Shown: positions 1-10,282 of the stretch, one piece after another
Position numbering within the stretch: position 1 is the first letter of the stretch
How the letters are laid out: every line of letters begins with the position of its first letter
Source: JAAXKN01 sp036261625
GTDB lineage: Bacteria > Bacteroidota > Ignavibacteria > Ignavibacteriales > SURF-24
DNA: 64,000 nucleotides
Assembly (NCBI GenBank): GCA_036261625.1
Contig: DATAKL010000011.1
Location: forward strand, 22,731 to 86,730
Direction of reading: 5' to 3'
The notes under the pieces: generated by a model
Database searches by the model: none
What the model was told of the DNA's origin: nothing
What the model saw: only the letters and a program-made list of their open reading frames with translations
Program-made: the position numbers and the translations under genes

Positions 1-953
1 CACAATGTATTTTCTGTCAGGTACTTTGCCAGGTACGGATTCCTCTGGTTTAAGTCGGCCATTTCATTGACAAACCAGCCGTGATTGTTAAAATCCCTGA
101 CAGCAGGATCGCTATGGATATCGTAGATTGAGGAGTTGATGTGGCGCGTAATAGTGTGGTTTTCTTTTGATCCGTTAAGCCAGTCCCGGGAAGGAAGATT
201 CTTCAGCCACGGGTGAAAGCTTGAGATGTGGTTATTCACATGGTCTAAGATAACCTTAAGTCCCCTCTTATGGGCTTCTTCAACAAATTTTTTATAGAGC
301 TCATTTGTGCCGAAGCGCGCGTCAATTTTATAGTGGTCCGTAACGGCATAACCGTGATAGCTCAGTCGGGTGTTATTTTCAACCAAGGGGTTTACCCATA
401 TGGCTGTAACGCCCAGATCCTTAATATAATCCAGATGATCTATTATGCCCTGAATGTCGCCCCCGTGGCGCCCGTAGGCTGAGTCGGGCAGGTAATGATC
501 CCTCATTCCCGGCACTTCATCATTTTTTCTGTCGCCGTTTGCAAATCGGTCGGGTGTAATCATATAGAGCACGTCTTTGGAGCTGAAGCCCTGATAGCGC
601 CCGGAAGGATTCTCCCTCTTAAGAATGGGAAAATCAACTGCGGCCTTATCCTGTCCTTTTGTAAGCGTTAATGTGTACGTGCCGGGGGCTGTATTATCCG
701 GAATTTCAATATCAATAAATGCATAGGAAGGATTATCCGTATTGTTAACCTTCACCACTTTAAGTTTGGGCGAAGTGAAGCTTGCCTTAACGCCCTTCAG
801 GCCTTCACCATAGACCATGAGCTGAACATGATTATACTTCATGCCGCTCCACCAGTTCGGGGGCTCTACCTTGTATACCTTAACACTCTGGGCAAAAGAA
901 GCCTGAAAGGTAAAAACAATCAGGAATAAAACACTTTTCATTTTAAGAGACAT
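1..953 (-). CDS. Partial GH13 alpha-amylase / neopullulanase-like enzyme, secreted (3' end outside window)
   Basis: Hydrolyses alpha-glucans or cyclomaltodextrins by family knowledge. About 317 N-terminal residues are visible and the frame runs off the window edge. A signal peptide (MSLKMKSVLFLIVFTFQASFAQ) is followed by an Ig-like N-terminal domain of the cyclomaltodextrinase type (VEPPNWWSGMKYNHVQLMVYG). The GH13 barrel then begins with YMITPDRFANGD, HGGDIQGIIDHLDYI and GVTAIWVNPL. Conserved region I is seen as LDHVNNH (family DxxxNH). The ATG at 953 is preceded by GGAGG about 11 nt upstream; a second ATG at 941 has no such site. The catalytic Asp/Glu residues lie beyond the visible part, so activity and any T9SS tail cannot be judged. 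Confidence 0.9.
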   Translation of the reverse strand, partial: MSLKMKSVLFLIVFTFQASFAQSVKVYKVEPPNWWSGMKYNHVQLMVYGEGLKGVKASFTSPKLKVVKVNNTDNPSYAFIDIEIPDNTAPGTYTLTLTKGQDKAAVDFPILKRENPSGRYQGFSSKDVLYMITPDRFANGDRKNDEVPGMRDHYLPDSAYGRHGGDIQGIIDHLDYIKDLGVTAIWVNPLVENNTRLSYHGYAVTDHYKIDARFGTNELYKKFVEEAHKRGLKVILDHVNNHISSFHPWLKNLPSRDWLNGSKENHTITRHINSSIYDIHSDPAVRDFNNHGWFVNEMADLNQRNPYLAKYLTENTL

Positions 954-1063
954 TTTAAGCTGTTCCTCCGGAGAATGGATATTTGTAAGTTTCAGTTTTC
1001 AAATATATGACAAATTCCTGAAATAATGCGAGAGGGATTTTAATTTGAATGCAGTAAATTAAG

Positions 1064-1093
1064 GGGCCTTCGGAATTTTAAGCCCGAAAGCCC
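1064..1093 (-). terminator. Hairpin after cstA, possible terminator
   Basis: A 10-bp stem with one mismatch (1064-1073 with 1084-1093) and a 10-nt loop begins 9 nt past the cstA stop. There is no clean U-run on the minus strand, so intrinsic termination is plausible but not certain. Confidence 0.4.
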
Positions 1094-1101
1094 TAAGGAA
1101 T

Positions 1102-2787
1102 TTATGATGCGCTCTTCTGATTAAAGAGTTGGTAGAGCTTCTGCACGGCAGGGGACTTTCCCTTTGAACTCTTCAGAACAACCCTCACGGTCTCATATAT
1201 CAGCACAAAGGCCAGCCCCATGAGCATAATTGAAAGAATTCCGATTGCATTCAGGCCGTAGTCGTTAATAAGAAGAATAAGCGCCCAGATTGTCATTACA
1301 ACCATAAATGTCATAGGCAGTATTACAAAGCCTGCTTTCTTCTCCGACTTCTTAAGCCAGACAAAAATCACCAGGAAAGTAAGCCCTGCAAGAAGCTGGT
1401 TCGTAACGCCGAAGACCGGCCATATGGCTTTCCAGGCTGCAACGGGGTTTCCCTGCTGATCGTGGAAAGTAACAAAAAGAAATACCAGGGGAAGAGCTAT
1501 TGTAGCCAGTGTTGAAAAGTATCTGTACTTAGGATTCTTAATTAAGAAAATTTCCTCAAATATGTAGCGCCCGAGCCTTGTCGCCGTGTCGAGAGTAGTT
1601 AAGATAAAAGTTGACAATGCCAGAAGTCCAAACGAGTAACCGAGCTTTTCAGGAATGCCGAATGTGCTGAGGAACTTGCCTATTCCCGTTCCGTAGATTA
1701 CAAGGGGAGGCATGGAGGAAAGAGTGCTGTCCCGGGCTATCATGGCTACAGTAATTATGGCTATTACGGCAACCAGCCCTTCAATCAGCATGGCCCCGTA
1801 GCCGATGGTCCTTACGTCGGACTCCTTATTGATCTGCTTTGATGAAGTGCCGGAGGCCACAATGGCATGGAAGCCCGAGCATGCCCCGCAGGCAACTGTA
1901 ATAAAAAGTATCGGAAAAAGCGCTCCCAACTGTGCCGCCTCCCAGCCTATAAAAGAAGGGTACTGCATTGCAAAGCCTCCGAAGAGAATTCCCAAAAGCC
2001 CGCTTAAGATTGAAGCATAAAGCAGATAGCTTGAGAGATAATCCCTCGGCTGAAGAAGTATCCATACGGGTGTAGTTGAAGCAATAAAACAGTAGATCAT
2101 CAGTATCACACCCCACGTTCTGGATGCATCCAGATTCCGAAGAAATGGTACTGCGTTTATGTCAATAGGAATCCATTCTCCAATGAATGCGGCAATAAAA
2201 ACAAGCGGCACAAAAATAAGCGAAGCTTTAAGTACAGAAATTTTCAGCCTGTAGACAAAAGTGCCGAAGCCAACGGCAAGAGCTATAAAAAGTATTGAAG
2301 AAGTGGCTACACCCTTGTCCTGTGTAAATGTTGCCGCCGTTAGATCCGTAAAGACAACCAGTATATAAACAACCAGGAGCCACACAAAGAGAAGAAAGAG
2401 CCTGAAAGACAGGGGCGACATATGCTCCCTTGCTATCTCGGCTATGGAGCGCGCCTTATGGCGTATTGAGGCCGTAAGGGCCGAGAAATCGTGCACCCCG
2501 CCTATAAATATTGATCCTATTATTACCCAGAGCAAAGCCGGAAGCCATCCGAAGGCAACGGCTGCAATTATAGGCCCCACAATGGGCCCTGCTCCTGCAA
2601 TGGATGAAAAGTGATGCCCCAATAGAACAGATTTTTTAGCCGGCACGCGGTCTATGCCGTCGTAGTCGGTATGACTTGGAGTTGGGTTATCATCCGAGAT
2701 ACTAAAACGCCTGTCTAAGAATCTCCCGTAGAAGAAGTAAGCCGTAACGAAGAGAATGACTGCAAGTGTGAAAATAAAGGTCAGCAT
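1102..2787 (-). CDS. cstA: Carbon starvation protein CstA family transporter
   Basis: An inner-membrane transporter of the CstA family; characterised members import peptides or pyruvate during carbon starvation. The 561-residue protein is almost entirely hydrophobic, with many membrane segments. The family signature is clear in the first 120 residues: KKSVLLGHHFSSIAGAGPI, then PIIAAVAFGWLPALLWVIIG and GGVHDFSALTASIRHKARSI. The length is between the long E. coli CstA (about 700) and shorter family members. The ATG at 2787 has GAGGAA about 8 nt upstream. It stands alone, with 148 nt to the amylase gene downstream and 230 nt to the M14 peptidase gene upstream. Substrate is not decided by the sequence. 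Confidence 0.95.
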   Translation of the reverse strand: MLTFIFTLAVILFVTAYFFYGRFLDRRFSISDDNPTPSHTDYDGIDRVPAKKSVLLGHHFSSIAGAGPIVGPIIAAVAFGWLPALLWVIIGSIFIGGVHDFSALTASIRHKARSIAEIAREHMSPLSFRLFLLFVWLLVVYILVVFTDLTAATFTQDKGVATSSILFIALAVGFGTFVYRLKISVLKASLIFVPLVFIAAFIGEWIPIDINAVPFLRNLDASRTWGVILMIYCFIASTTPVWILLQPRDYLSSYLLYASILSGLLGILFGGFAMQYPSFIGWEAAQLGALFPILFITVACGACSGFHAIVASGTSSKQINKESDVRTIGYGAMLIEGLVAVIAIITVAMIARDSTLSSMPPLVIYGTGIGKFLSTFGIPEKLGYSFGLLALSTFILTTLDTATRLGRYIFEEIFLIKNPKYRYFSTLATIALPLVFLFVTFHDQQGNPVAAWKAIWPVFGVTNQLLAGLTFLVIFVWLKKSEKKAGFVILPMTFMVVMTIWALILLINDYGLNAIGILSIMLMGLAFVLIYETVRVVLKSSKGKSPAVQKLYQLFNQKSAS

Positions 2788-2977
2788 TATAAATTCCTCA
2801 ATTTATTTATCAAATACATCGAAGTTCATCTTAAGTACTTGTAAAACAGAAGAATCGGAAATAAACCATACTCAAAATAAGAAATCCGCCAGTTCTTCCA
2901 AAGGGTATTTGATACATTAATGGGGGACTGTTTTTCAGGCTCGGGGAAGTTTTCGTGAGTATAAATGACAGGAATGC

Positions 2978-3002
2978 CCCGGGGAATTAGTTTATCCCCG
3001 GG
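2978..3002 (-). terminator. GC-rich hairpin after the M14 peptidase gene
   Basis: A perfect 8-bp stem (CCCGGGGA / TCCCCGGG) with a 9-nt loop lies 15 nt past the stop of the M14 peptidase gene. No U-run follows on either strand, so it is a weak terminator or an mRNA 3'-end stabiliser. Confidence 0.45.
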
Positions 3003-3017
3003 ACAGGTTTCAAAAAA

Positions 3018-4859
3018 CTATTTCAGGAGTAACATCTTCCTGGACAAGGACATACTGCCGGCACTGAGGCGGTATATGTAAATGCCGCTGGAAAGCCCCC
3101 GTGCGCTGAAGTGGACTTCATGCATACCTTTCTGCTTGTAGCCGTCTTCAACTACTTTAACCTCCTTGCCCAGTATGTCGTAAACCGTAAGCCTGACGAA
3201 AGCGCCGCTTAATAGATTATACCTTATCGTAGTCTCTGGATTAAATGGGTTCGGATAGTTCTGATACAATGCGAAATCCTCCGGAACCGGCATTTCCTCC
3301 ACGCGAGTTACTTCTCCTTTATAGACTACCCTGAATGCATCGCTGGCGGCATAGGAAGTTTCATTGTTATCCACCCTGATTGTAATTAAGGCCGGGGACT
3401 TGAGCACCAGGCTGTCTGTAAGAAGATTCCACTGACCTCCGTCTTTCTGCTGGTTTTTGTAGACCGTAAGGCTGTCGCTATTTGCCGTCATCGTAATTTT
3501 TGTATTAGGAGATACTCCGGAAGCCGAAGGCCACCAGCCGCCAACGCTGTAAATTCCGGCAGGAAGAGTTTCGGTGTGATAGGTTACAGAAGATTTACTT
3601 GTTCCCTTATTAAGTACGAGATAATTCCGCCCGAAGAACAGCAATCCCGTCGAATCGGCAATTGTTGTTCCTGACACTACAGCCTCTGAGTTATCCAGCT
3701 GCAGGTGCTTCGGATGCGAAATGCCCAGGTATTCAGCTATTGCATAGAGAGTGCGCTGACCTATCTGGAACAGGCTTGCATTTGTAACCCAATAGCCCGT
3801 TGAATACTGGTCGTAGGGGGTCTCATAGGTAAGAGCCATAACAGACTGCCCGTAGTTCTGATAAAGCCACCCTTCTGGAAAATAATATCCGATATTCGAA
3901 TAGCTGTAGTCTTTCTTTGTAAAATACGGATTGTCGGAAGTATTAAGGTTTGCAAACTGGTTCTGCCTTAAGTAAAAGTCCGCCGTTGTGGATGAGGCGG
4001 TATGGATCCAGAACGTTGCAAACTTTGCCGCCTGAGAGTGAATATTCAGGAAAACAGAAAGCTGATGGTTAGCGTTAATTTCTTTCATCTTGTTTCTTAA
4101 AGCCAGAACTTCAAGTGAAGCCATTCCGTCAGGAAGCCCCCAGTTGGATTCAACGTCAACGCCGTCGGTATTGGTTCTTGACTTTCCGTAGTACACGCCG
4201 TCGGGATTTGTAAAAGGCACAATATAGAAGATAAGATTTTTCTTGTAATAGTTTACAACTTCATTGTTGCTTAAGAGCTCACTTATGATCCCGTCCAGGT
4301 GCCAGGAGCCCGGAGTTTCACTAGGATGTGTGCGGGCATGAATCCAGACAGCCCGCTTCCGGCTGTTGCTTACATTTGGATCTGTAATGGTGAGCATCTG
4401 AAGCGGAAGGTTATGTTTTGTAAAGCCTATTGTATCCACCTTAACGTCGCTATGCTTCTGCCATTCCTTAATCCTCTCCTGGAGGTAGCTGTAGTTATAG
4501 GGGATGTAATAGGAAACGTAGACCGTATCCTGCTCGAAAGTCTTTTCGAAGTAGTTCATCCTGGGGCTTTCAATCATTGTGAAGCGGTAGAACTCCTTAT
4601 TGTCGTATGAATAGAAAGGCCTGTTCACGTCTGTTGATGGGATGGTAACAGAAATATGTCTGTTTTTAGCGCCTGTAATTCTGAAATAAAACCATCTGCC
4701 GCCGATATCATTGGTACTGTTTGTTGTAACGGTATAGTTCACAGAGTCGGTTGTTGTAACAGAATTTATATTTCCGCTTTCAAAATTTGCGTCGAACTTT
4801 ACCTGTGCCGAAATAATTAACTGAAGAGCCAACACTAAAACAATAGTAAATATTTTCAT
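3018..4859 (-). CDS. Secreted M14 zinc carboxypeptidase with T9SS sorting domain
   Basis: A predicted extracellular or surface zinc carboxypeptidase of 613 residues. A signal peptide (MKIFTIVLVLALQLIISAQ) leads to an N-terminal beta-domain (WFYFRITG) like that before the catalytic domain of cytosolic carboxypeptidases (CCP/Nna1 type). The M14 catalytic region shows the zinc ligands HPSE (in RTHPSETPGSW) and a later His (LNIHSQ), the NPDGVYYG substrate loop, and the catalytic Glu in LTYETPYD. The C-terminal ~80 residues are a T9SS type A sorting domain (YQNYPNPFNPETTIRYN). CCP-type fold plus secretion tail is inferred. The promoter/leader region and first codons of this gene are duplicated at 10283-10372. 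Confidence 0.92.
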   Translation of the reverse strand: MKIFTIVLVLALQLIISAQVKFDANFESGNINSVTTTDSVNYTVTTNSTNDIGGRWFYFRITGAKNRHISVTIPSTDVNRPFYSYDNKEFYRFTMIESPRMNYFEKTFEQDTVYVSYYIPYNYSYLQERIKEWQKHSDVKVDTIGFTKHNLPLQMLTITDPNVSNSRKRAVWIHARTHPSETPGSWHLDGIISELLSNNEVVNYYKKNLIFYIVPFTNPDGVYYGKSRTNTDGVDVESNWGLPDGMASLEVLALRNKMKEINANHQLSVFLNIHSQAAKFATFWIHTASSTTADFYLRQNQFANLNTSDNPYFTKKDYSYSNIGYYFPEGWLYQNYGQSVMALTYETPYDQYSTGYWVTNASLFQIGQRTLYAIAEYLGISHPKHLQLDNSEAVVSGTTIADSTGLLFFGRNYLVLNKGTSKSSVTYHTETLPAGIYSVGGWWPSASGVSPNTKITMTANSDSLTVYKNQQKDGGQWNLLTDSLVLKSPALITIRVDNNETSYAASDAFRVVYKGEVTRVEEMPVPEDFALYQNYPNPFNPETTIRYNLLSGAFVRLTVYDILGKEVKVVEDGYKQKGMHEVHFSARGLSSGIYIYRLSAGSMSLSRKMLLLK

Positions 4860-4932
4860 TCCTGGGTGCCTGTAAAATGTGAATAAACTAAAAGTCCTGC
4901 CAAAACTAAGCTTTGCTCAGAGGAATTTCAAG
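4843..4932. repeat. Direct repeat copy A: leader and first codons of the M14 peptidase gene
   Basis: Positions 4843-4932 match 10283-10372 in the same orientation with about four mismatches in 90 (4851, 4862, 4863, 4920). Copy A contains the first ~17 nt of the M14 peptidase coding sequence (ATG at 4859) and its upstream leader. The two copies flank the beta-helix gene at 5130-10181. Confidence 0.9.
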
Positions 4933-5129
4933 TCCTGCCGCCATTTTATACGGAAACTATATCTTTTAGTGTTTGGCGGAGCCCGATACTCTGCTCTATC
5001 TGTCAGGACTTGCCCTGATGGGGATAAAAAAATTCTTCTAATTAACGCTTTTTTAGTTAATTTTTAATATCGTTTCTTCAACCATTTATATTCGGTAATC
5101 CTGTTTTAATTATAAATTAGGGATCTGTA

Positions 5130-8100
5130 ATGAAAAATATCCTCCTGTTTTCTTTCCTTTTCTTCATCTTAAATTTCGAATTCATTTTTGCCCGGAGTAT
5201 TGACGTTTCAGGAACAATTTCTGAAAATACCACCTGGCAGGCCGACACGGTCAGAGTGAATGGCGATCTGACAGTCCTGGACAACGTTAAACTGACTGTC
5301 ATGCCGCACACGGTCGTCATGTTTACGGGACCTTATAAAATTGACTGCCAGGGCAGCCTTTCTGCATCAGGGACAAAGACAGATTCCATCGTTTTTACTG
5401 CAAAGACAAGAACTGAAGGATGGGCAGGCATAAGGTTCAATAACCCGAACGGAGCGATGAATGACAACGATTCCTCCGTTTTCTCATTCTGCAGGTTCGA
5501 ATATTGCAGAAATCTTTCACAGAATTACACAAATAAAACGGGGGGAGCAGTTTTTGTCAGTAACTTTTCTAAAGTAAAAATCTCAGACTGCCTTTTTTAC
5601 TCAAATACCGCAACTTACGGAGGTGCCGTATTTGTTACAGGAACAAACATACAAATACAAAATAGTTCCTTCATTGAGAACTCTGCCGCTTACTCGGGAG
5701 GAGCACTCTATTTTACCGGCGCCAAACCGCTTATCAGCTCCTGCAGTGTAAATAACAACAATGCCGCAGGAGGCAATGGCGGCGGTGTTTATCTTGAGGG
5801 CTCTGATGCTGTTTTATACAATTGCCTTTTCATTAACAATAGCGGGGTCTATGGTGCAGGAGTTCAATGCTACCGTTCCAGTGCAAAAGTAATAAATAAT
5901 ACTATTTGCAATAACAATACAATCTACGGCGGAAGCGGAATTATATGTGTGGAATCGAGCCCTGAAGTAATAAATACAATTATATACGGCAATACTGTAA
6001 ATAACCAGCCGGGCAGCGGGAGCCAGGTTTTTCTTACCGGAGAAAACTCCGACCCTTACTTCACTAATTCAACTGTTCAGCTCGGGAAAGAAGGCTTCGG
6101 TGGTAATGGATCCGGAATTTATTATGACAGTTCACGTTATACCAACACTTATATCTTTGACCCTCAGTTTGTTAACCCTTCAAAAGGTTCAGGAAACGGC
6201 TTTCAAAGCCAGCCGGGCGACTGGACACTGAAAAGCACGTCTCCTTATATCAATGCCGGAATTCAGGACACTTCAGGTCTGAAACTTCCTTCGACTGATT
6301 TGATGGGTAATGCAAGAGTGTCTTATGGCAGAATCGATATGGGAGCCTTGGAGTTCCAGGGACAGCAGCAGTTCATCCCGGGCATTTACAGCAGAACTAA
6401 AGATGTTGCTTTCCTGCCGGTAAAGACAGGTTCTGTTTCCAGGGAAAAACAGGTCGTGTTTTCAAATTCAGGCAGTGCGGACCTGGTAATTGACCGGATT
6501 ACTGCCCCGGAGGGTTTTAAGATAAAAATCAATAAGTCCGATGCATTTACCTCCCAGGTAAATAATGTAACAGTAAAACCTCTTAAGGATACAACGCTTT
6601 ATATTGTCTTCTCCCCTCTTGCAGCCCGAAGTTACTCTGCAGGCATTGAAATACATAATAACACTGCGCAGAATCCTGTTTTCAGTATTAGTGTTTCAGG
6701 CAAGGGGACATATTTTCAGGAATATGCAGGAACAATATATGAAGACATGATATGGAGCGATACAGTTCACGTGACGGGTGACATTAATATGAAGGGTTCT
6801 CTTACTGTAAAGCCCGGAACATATGTGGAGTTCCAGGGATTATATCAGCTGAATATCGGCAAAAGACTCCTTGCTCTAGGCACAGCCCAGGACTCCATCA
6901 GGTTTACTCCAAAAGATAAGCAGACCGGCTGGAAAGGCATTAGTTTCTTAGATTACTATGCGGACATGAAAAAGGACAGCTCAAAGCTTGAATACTGTAT
7001 TATTGAATATGGCAAAGGTTCCGATGACTTTCCCGGCCTCTCCGGCGGAGGAATATACATTAATAAATGGCAGAACATCAGCATTTCAAACAGCTCAATC
7101 AGAAATAACAGCGCAACTTTGGGTGGAGGCGGAATATTTTGCCAGGAAGCAAACCTCAGAGTTTATAACTCTAGCATTTACAACAACAGAATTTCAGGTC
7201 AGTTTTCATTCAGCGGAGGCGGAGGATTATACTTTAAGGATTCACCCGCAATAATTAAAACCAGCATAATTAAAAGTAATTATTCTCAGTCTGAAGGCGG
7301 CGGTATATATAGCAGAAATTCGAACCTGTTATGCACCAATAACGTAATTGAAGGCAATAAGTCACTAAACAATGGTGCTGGCCTCTATTCATTCGACGGC
7401 AGCCTTATAGCTACAGACAATAAATTCCTAAATAATTCAATTAATAATGACTTGGGATACATTAGCGGCGGAGGATTGTATTGTGAAGGAAACGCCAGGA
7501 TTGAAAACAACATTTTTGAAAATAATGCCGGCGGCCTGGGCGGAGCAATAAATCTTTTTGGGAACGCGGATATTCATCTTACCGGCAATATCATACAGAA
7601 AAACAAAGCCACTGCGGGAGGCGGAATATATGGTCAATTTTTCAGCCCGGAGATAACCGGGAATCATATCATGAATAACACTGCCAACGTTGGCGGCGGT
7701 ATTTATATGGGCTTCGGTAGCCCACGGCTGACAAATAATTTGATCTGCAATAACTCCGCTGTTTATGACGGGGGAGCTATTTATTTGGACTTCAACAGCC
7801 CGGTTTTCGTCAACAACACAATAGCAAATAACAGTGCAGTCAGAGGTGCATCCGTTTTCAGCACTGCTGATTCAAGGGCAAAATTTTATAATACCATAAT
7901 TTCTGGATCCAGAGGAGCAAATATAACCGGCCAGATCTTTAAGGATGGGAATACCACTCTTACTTTTAATTACTGCAGCATCCAGGGAGGCATAAACGGC
8001 ATTGGGGATGCTGGTTCTTCTCATGTTATAGACTATGATCCTTCTTTTGTGAAACCTTCTGCCGGAGCAGGATCAGATTTTGACGCTGCTTCTGCAGACT

Positions 8101-10181
8101 GGACCCTTAAGGGAAATTCCCTCTGCATAAATGCAGGGACCCCGGATACCTCAGGGCTTAAAATACCGGCACTTGACCTTTCGGGAAATCAGAGAATTAA
8201 AGATATCGTTGATATCGGGGCTTTTGAATTTCATGGAACTATAATAAACACTCCGGCAATAGCCGTAACACGCGATTCACTTTCTTTCCAGAAAACAACT
8301 GTGGGACAGAGCGATATAACTGATTTCATAATAAGGAATGAAGGCCGCGGTGATCTTAATATAACATCAATAAATGCCCCTGCGGAATTTGGGATCAAAT
8401 TCCCTTCCGATTCACTTTATAAGAATTCACTCGGCAGTTTTACCATTAAGCCGGGCAGTGACACCTCTCTTAGTGTTTCCTTCCATCCTTCCGCACCAGG
8501 CAGTTTTTCAGGGGTAATTTCAATAAAGAGTAATGATAATGCTTCTGACAGCCTTGGCGTATATGTTTCAGGAATTTCTACAAATGACCTTATTATACGC
8601 GGGAATATTGCAAAGAGCGCACAATGGAAAGGAACAGTAGATCTTTATGGTGAAGTAACCATACTAAAAGGAGTTAAAATTACAATTGCCCCTGGCACCA
8701 GCGTTGTATTTAGTCCCGATGGCGCACTTAATATTCAGGGGTCCTTAACAGCTGTGGGTACAATGGCAGGTCGCATTAAATTTGTAAGCATGAAATCTGA
8801 TTCAGGCTGGCAGGGCATCAACATCAACAATATTGAAGGCATTATGTCTTCGACCGACACCACAAAATTTATTTACTGCAGAATTGAAGGAGCCACCCGA
8901 TGTGCAATCAGCATAAAACGCTTTTCAGCCCTTGCTATCTCAAATTGCACTTTCAGCAACAATACCTTAGGAGCCATTTTCTGCGACCGGTCGTCAAGTC
9001 CTTTGATCAGCAATAATACTTTTACCGGCAATAAGTCATATGTTGGAGCTGCGGTCTTCTGCCAGTATTCTTCAAATCCCAGGATCATTAATAACATTTT
9101 TAACAGCAACCATGCCGATGACAGCGGCGGAGCAATATACTGCAACTATTCATCATCTCCCCTGATTACCGGCAACACATTTACAAAAAATACGGCATTA
9201 AACGGAGGAGTAATAGCCACACAGGACACCGCTCATCCAAAAATGACAGGCAATTTCATTTCAGCTAACCAGGGCACTAACGGAGGCGTCGCCTTCTGCT
9301 TTAATTCTTCAAAATTAACGATGATAAACAATATTATTGCGGATAATATCGGTTATGAAGGCGGGGTTTTCCAAATTGGAAATGCCGGAGTTGCCGGCGA
9401 AAATTCATTTGTTACGCTGGTAAACAATACAATCTGCGGGAACAGAGGCGGTAAAAACGGCTCCGTTATAAAATCCTTATACGGAAGCTCGAGCTTTCTT
9501 GCAGTTAATACAATTTTCTGTGATAACATTTCTCCTGACGGTAAACAGATCGTTTTCGGTTCACTCTCGTCCCCTTATATTATCAATTGCGACGTTCAGG
9601 GCGGCACCGGCTCAATACAGAACGAAGGAAGCTACGATTTCGCCACTCATTACCTGAATAATATTGATGCTGATCCTTTATTTGCAAAATTCTCCGATAC
9701 GGGAGATCCGTCACCAGGCTCAATTTATTCACTATCAGCAAAATCTCCATGCATCAACCGCGGAATATCCGATACGCTGAAGTATAATATCCCAATGACA
9801 GACTTTGCCGGCAAACCGCGCTTCATCGGCAGCAGTATCGATATAGGCGCCCTTGAATATCAGCTCCCTGTTTCAGTTTCGGCAATTAAACCATTGCCCG
9901 AAAAATACAGCCTGGAGCAGAATTATCCCAATCCGTTTAATCCCTCAACTACAATCAGGTATTCTCTGGTAAAGGAAAGCCGTGTCAGATTATACGTATA
10001 TAACTCAATTGGCGCTCTTGCTGCAGACCTTGCCGATGAGGTGCTTCCGGCAGGAGAGTATGAGAAAACGTTTAATGCCATAAACCTTTCCTCGGGCATT
10101 TATTACAATACCATTATAATTCAGTCAACAGACGGGAAAGATAATTTCAGATTTGTAAGAAAAATGCTTTTACTGAAATAA
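5130..10181 (+). CDS. Giant secreted parallel beta-helix protein with choice-of-anchor-D-like domains and T9SS tail
   Basis: A 1683-residue surface or secreted protein of unknown function. The signal peptide is MKNILLFSFLFFILNFEFIFA. Three tandem modules follow (about 23-410, 535-1035, 1155-1590). Each opens with a beta-rich 'plug' (such as LTVMPHTVVMFTG and LTVKPGTYVEFQG) and continues as right-handed beta-helix rungs rich in Asn, Gly and Ser (GGGIY, NNS, SGGA). Modules 1 and 2 end in a conserved SPxINAG-D-SGLK-P cap and are followed by an Ig-like domain of the choice-of-anchor-D kind (SFHPSAPGSFSGVISIKSN). The C-terminus is a T9SS sorting domain (EQNYPNPFNPSTTIRYSL). Polysaccharide binding or cleavage is common for such helices, but no catalytic motif is evident. 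The start is the ATG directly before the signal peptide. Confidence 0.9.
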   Translation: MKNILLFSFLFFILNFEFIFARSIDVSGTISENTTWQADTVRVNGDLTVLDNVKLTVMPHTVVMFTGPYKIDCQGSLSASGTKTDSIVFTAKTRTEGWAGIRFNNPNGAMNDNDSSVFSFCRFEYCRNLSQNYTNKTGGAVFVSNFSKVKISDCLFYSNTATYGGAVFVTGTNIQIQNSSFIENSAAYSGGALYFTGAKPLISSCSVNNNNAAGGNGGGVYLEGSDAVLYNCLFINNSGVYGAGVQCYRSSAKVINNTICNNNTIYGGSGIICVESSPEVINTIIYGNTVNNQPGSGSQVFLTGENSDPYFTNSTVQLGKEGFGGNGSGIYYDSSRYTNTYIFDPQFVNPSKGSGNGFQSQPGDWTLKSTSPYINAGIQDTSGLKLPSTDLMGNARVSYGRIDMGALEFQGQQQFIPGIYSRTKDVAFLPVKTGSVSREKQVVFSNSGSADLVIDRITAPEGFKIKINKSDAFTSQVNNVTVKPLKDTTLYIVFSPLAARSYSAGIEIHNNTAQNPVFSISVSGKGTYFQEYAGTIYEDMIWSDTVHVTGDINMKGSLTVKPGTYVEFQGLYQLNIGKRLLALGTAQDSIRFTPKDKQTGWKGISFLDYYADMKKDSSKLEYCIIEYGKGSDDFPGLSGGGIYINKWQNISISNSSIRNNSATLGGGGIFCQEANLRVYNSSIYNNRISGQFSFSGGGGLYFKDSPAIIKTSIIKSNYSQSEGGGIYSRNSNLLCTNNVIEGNKSLNNGAGLYSFDGSLIATDNKFLNNSINNDLGYISGGGLYCEGNARIENNIFENNAGGLGGAINLFGNADIHLTGNIIQKNKATAGGGIYGQFFSPEITGNHIMNNTANVGGGIYMGFGSPRLTNNLICNNSAVYDGGAIYLDFNSPVFVNNTIANNSAVRGASVFSTADSRAKFYNTIISGSRGANITGQIFKDGNTTLTFNYCSIQGGINGIGDAGSSHVIDYDPSFVKPSAGAGSDFDAASADWTLKGNSLCINAGTPDTSGLKIPALDLSGNQRIKDIVDIGAFEFHGTIINTPAIAVTRDSLSFQKTTVGQSDITDFIIRNEGRGDLNITSINAPAEFGIKFPSDSLYKNSLGSFTIKPGSDTSLSVSFHPSAPGSFSGVISIKSNDNASDSLGVYVSGISTNDLIIRGNIAKSAQWKGTVDLYGEVTILKGVKITIAPGTSVVFSPDGALNIQGSLTAVGTMAGRIKFVSMKSDSGWQGININNIEGIMSSTDTTKFIYCRIEGATRCAISIKRFSALAISNCTFSNNTLGAIFCDRSSSPLISNNTFTGNKSYVGAAVFCQYSSNPRIINNIFNSNHADDSGGAIYCNYSSSPLITGNTFTKNTALNGGVIATQDTAHPKMTGNFISANQGTNGGVAFCFNSSKLTMINNIIADNIGYEGGVFQIGNAGVAGENSFVTLVNNTICGNRGGKNGSVIKSLYGSSSFLAVNTIFCDNISPDGKQIVFGSLSSPYIINCDVQGGTGSIQNEGSYDFATHYLNNIDADPLFAKFSDTGDPSPGSIYSLSAKSPCINRGISDTLKYNIPMTDFAGKPRFIGSSIDIGALEYQLPVSVSAIKPLPEKYSLEQNYPNPFNPSTTIRYSLVKESRVRLYVYNSIGALAADLADEVLPAGEYEKTFNAINLSSGIYYNTIIIQSTDGKDNFRFVRKMLLLK

Positions 10182-10201
10182 TACCTTCTGAACAGGTTGA
10201 T

Positions 10202-10239
10202 AAAAAAAGAGCGCCGAAGTATGGCGCTCTTTTTTTTGG
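10202..10239 (+). terminator. Intrinsic terminator after the beta-helix gene
   Basis: A strong stem (AAAAAGAGCGCC ... GGCGCTCTTTTT) with a short loop and a terminal run of eight T, 20 nt past the stop at 10181. The A-tract on the left makes it usable on both strands. Confidence 0.9.
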
Positions 10240-10282
10240 AAATTTCCTGAGAATTTTATGCTGGGGACTCTTTTGAGCGCCT

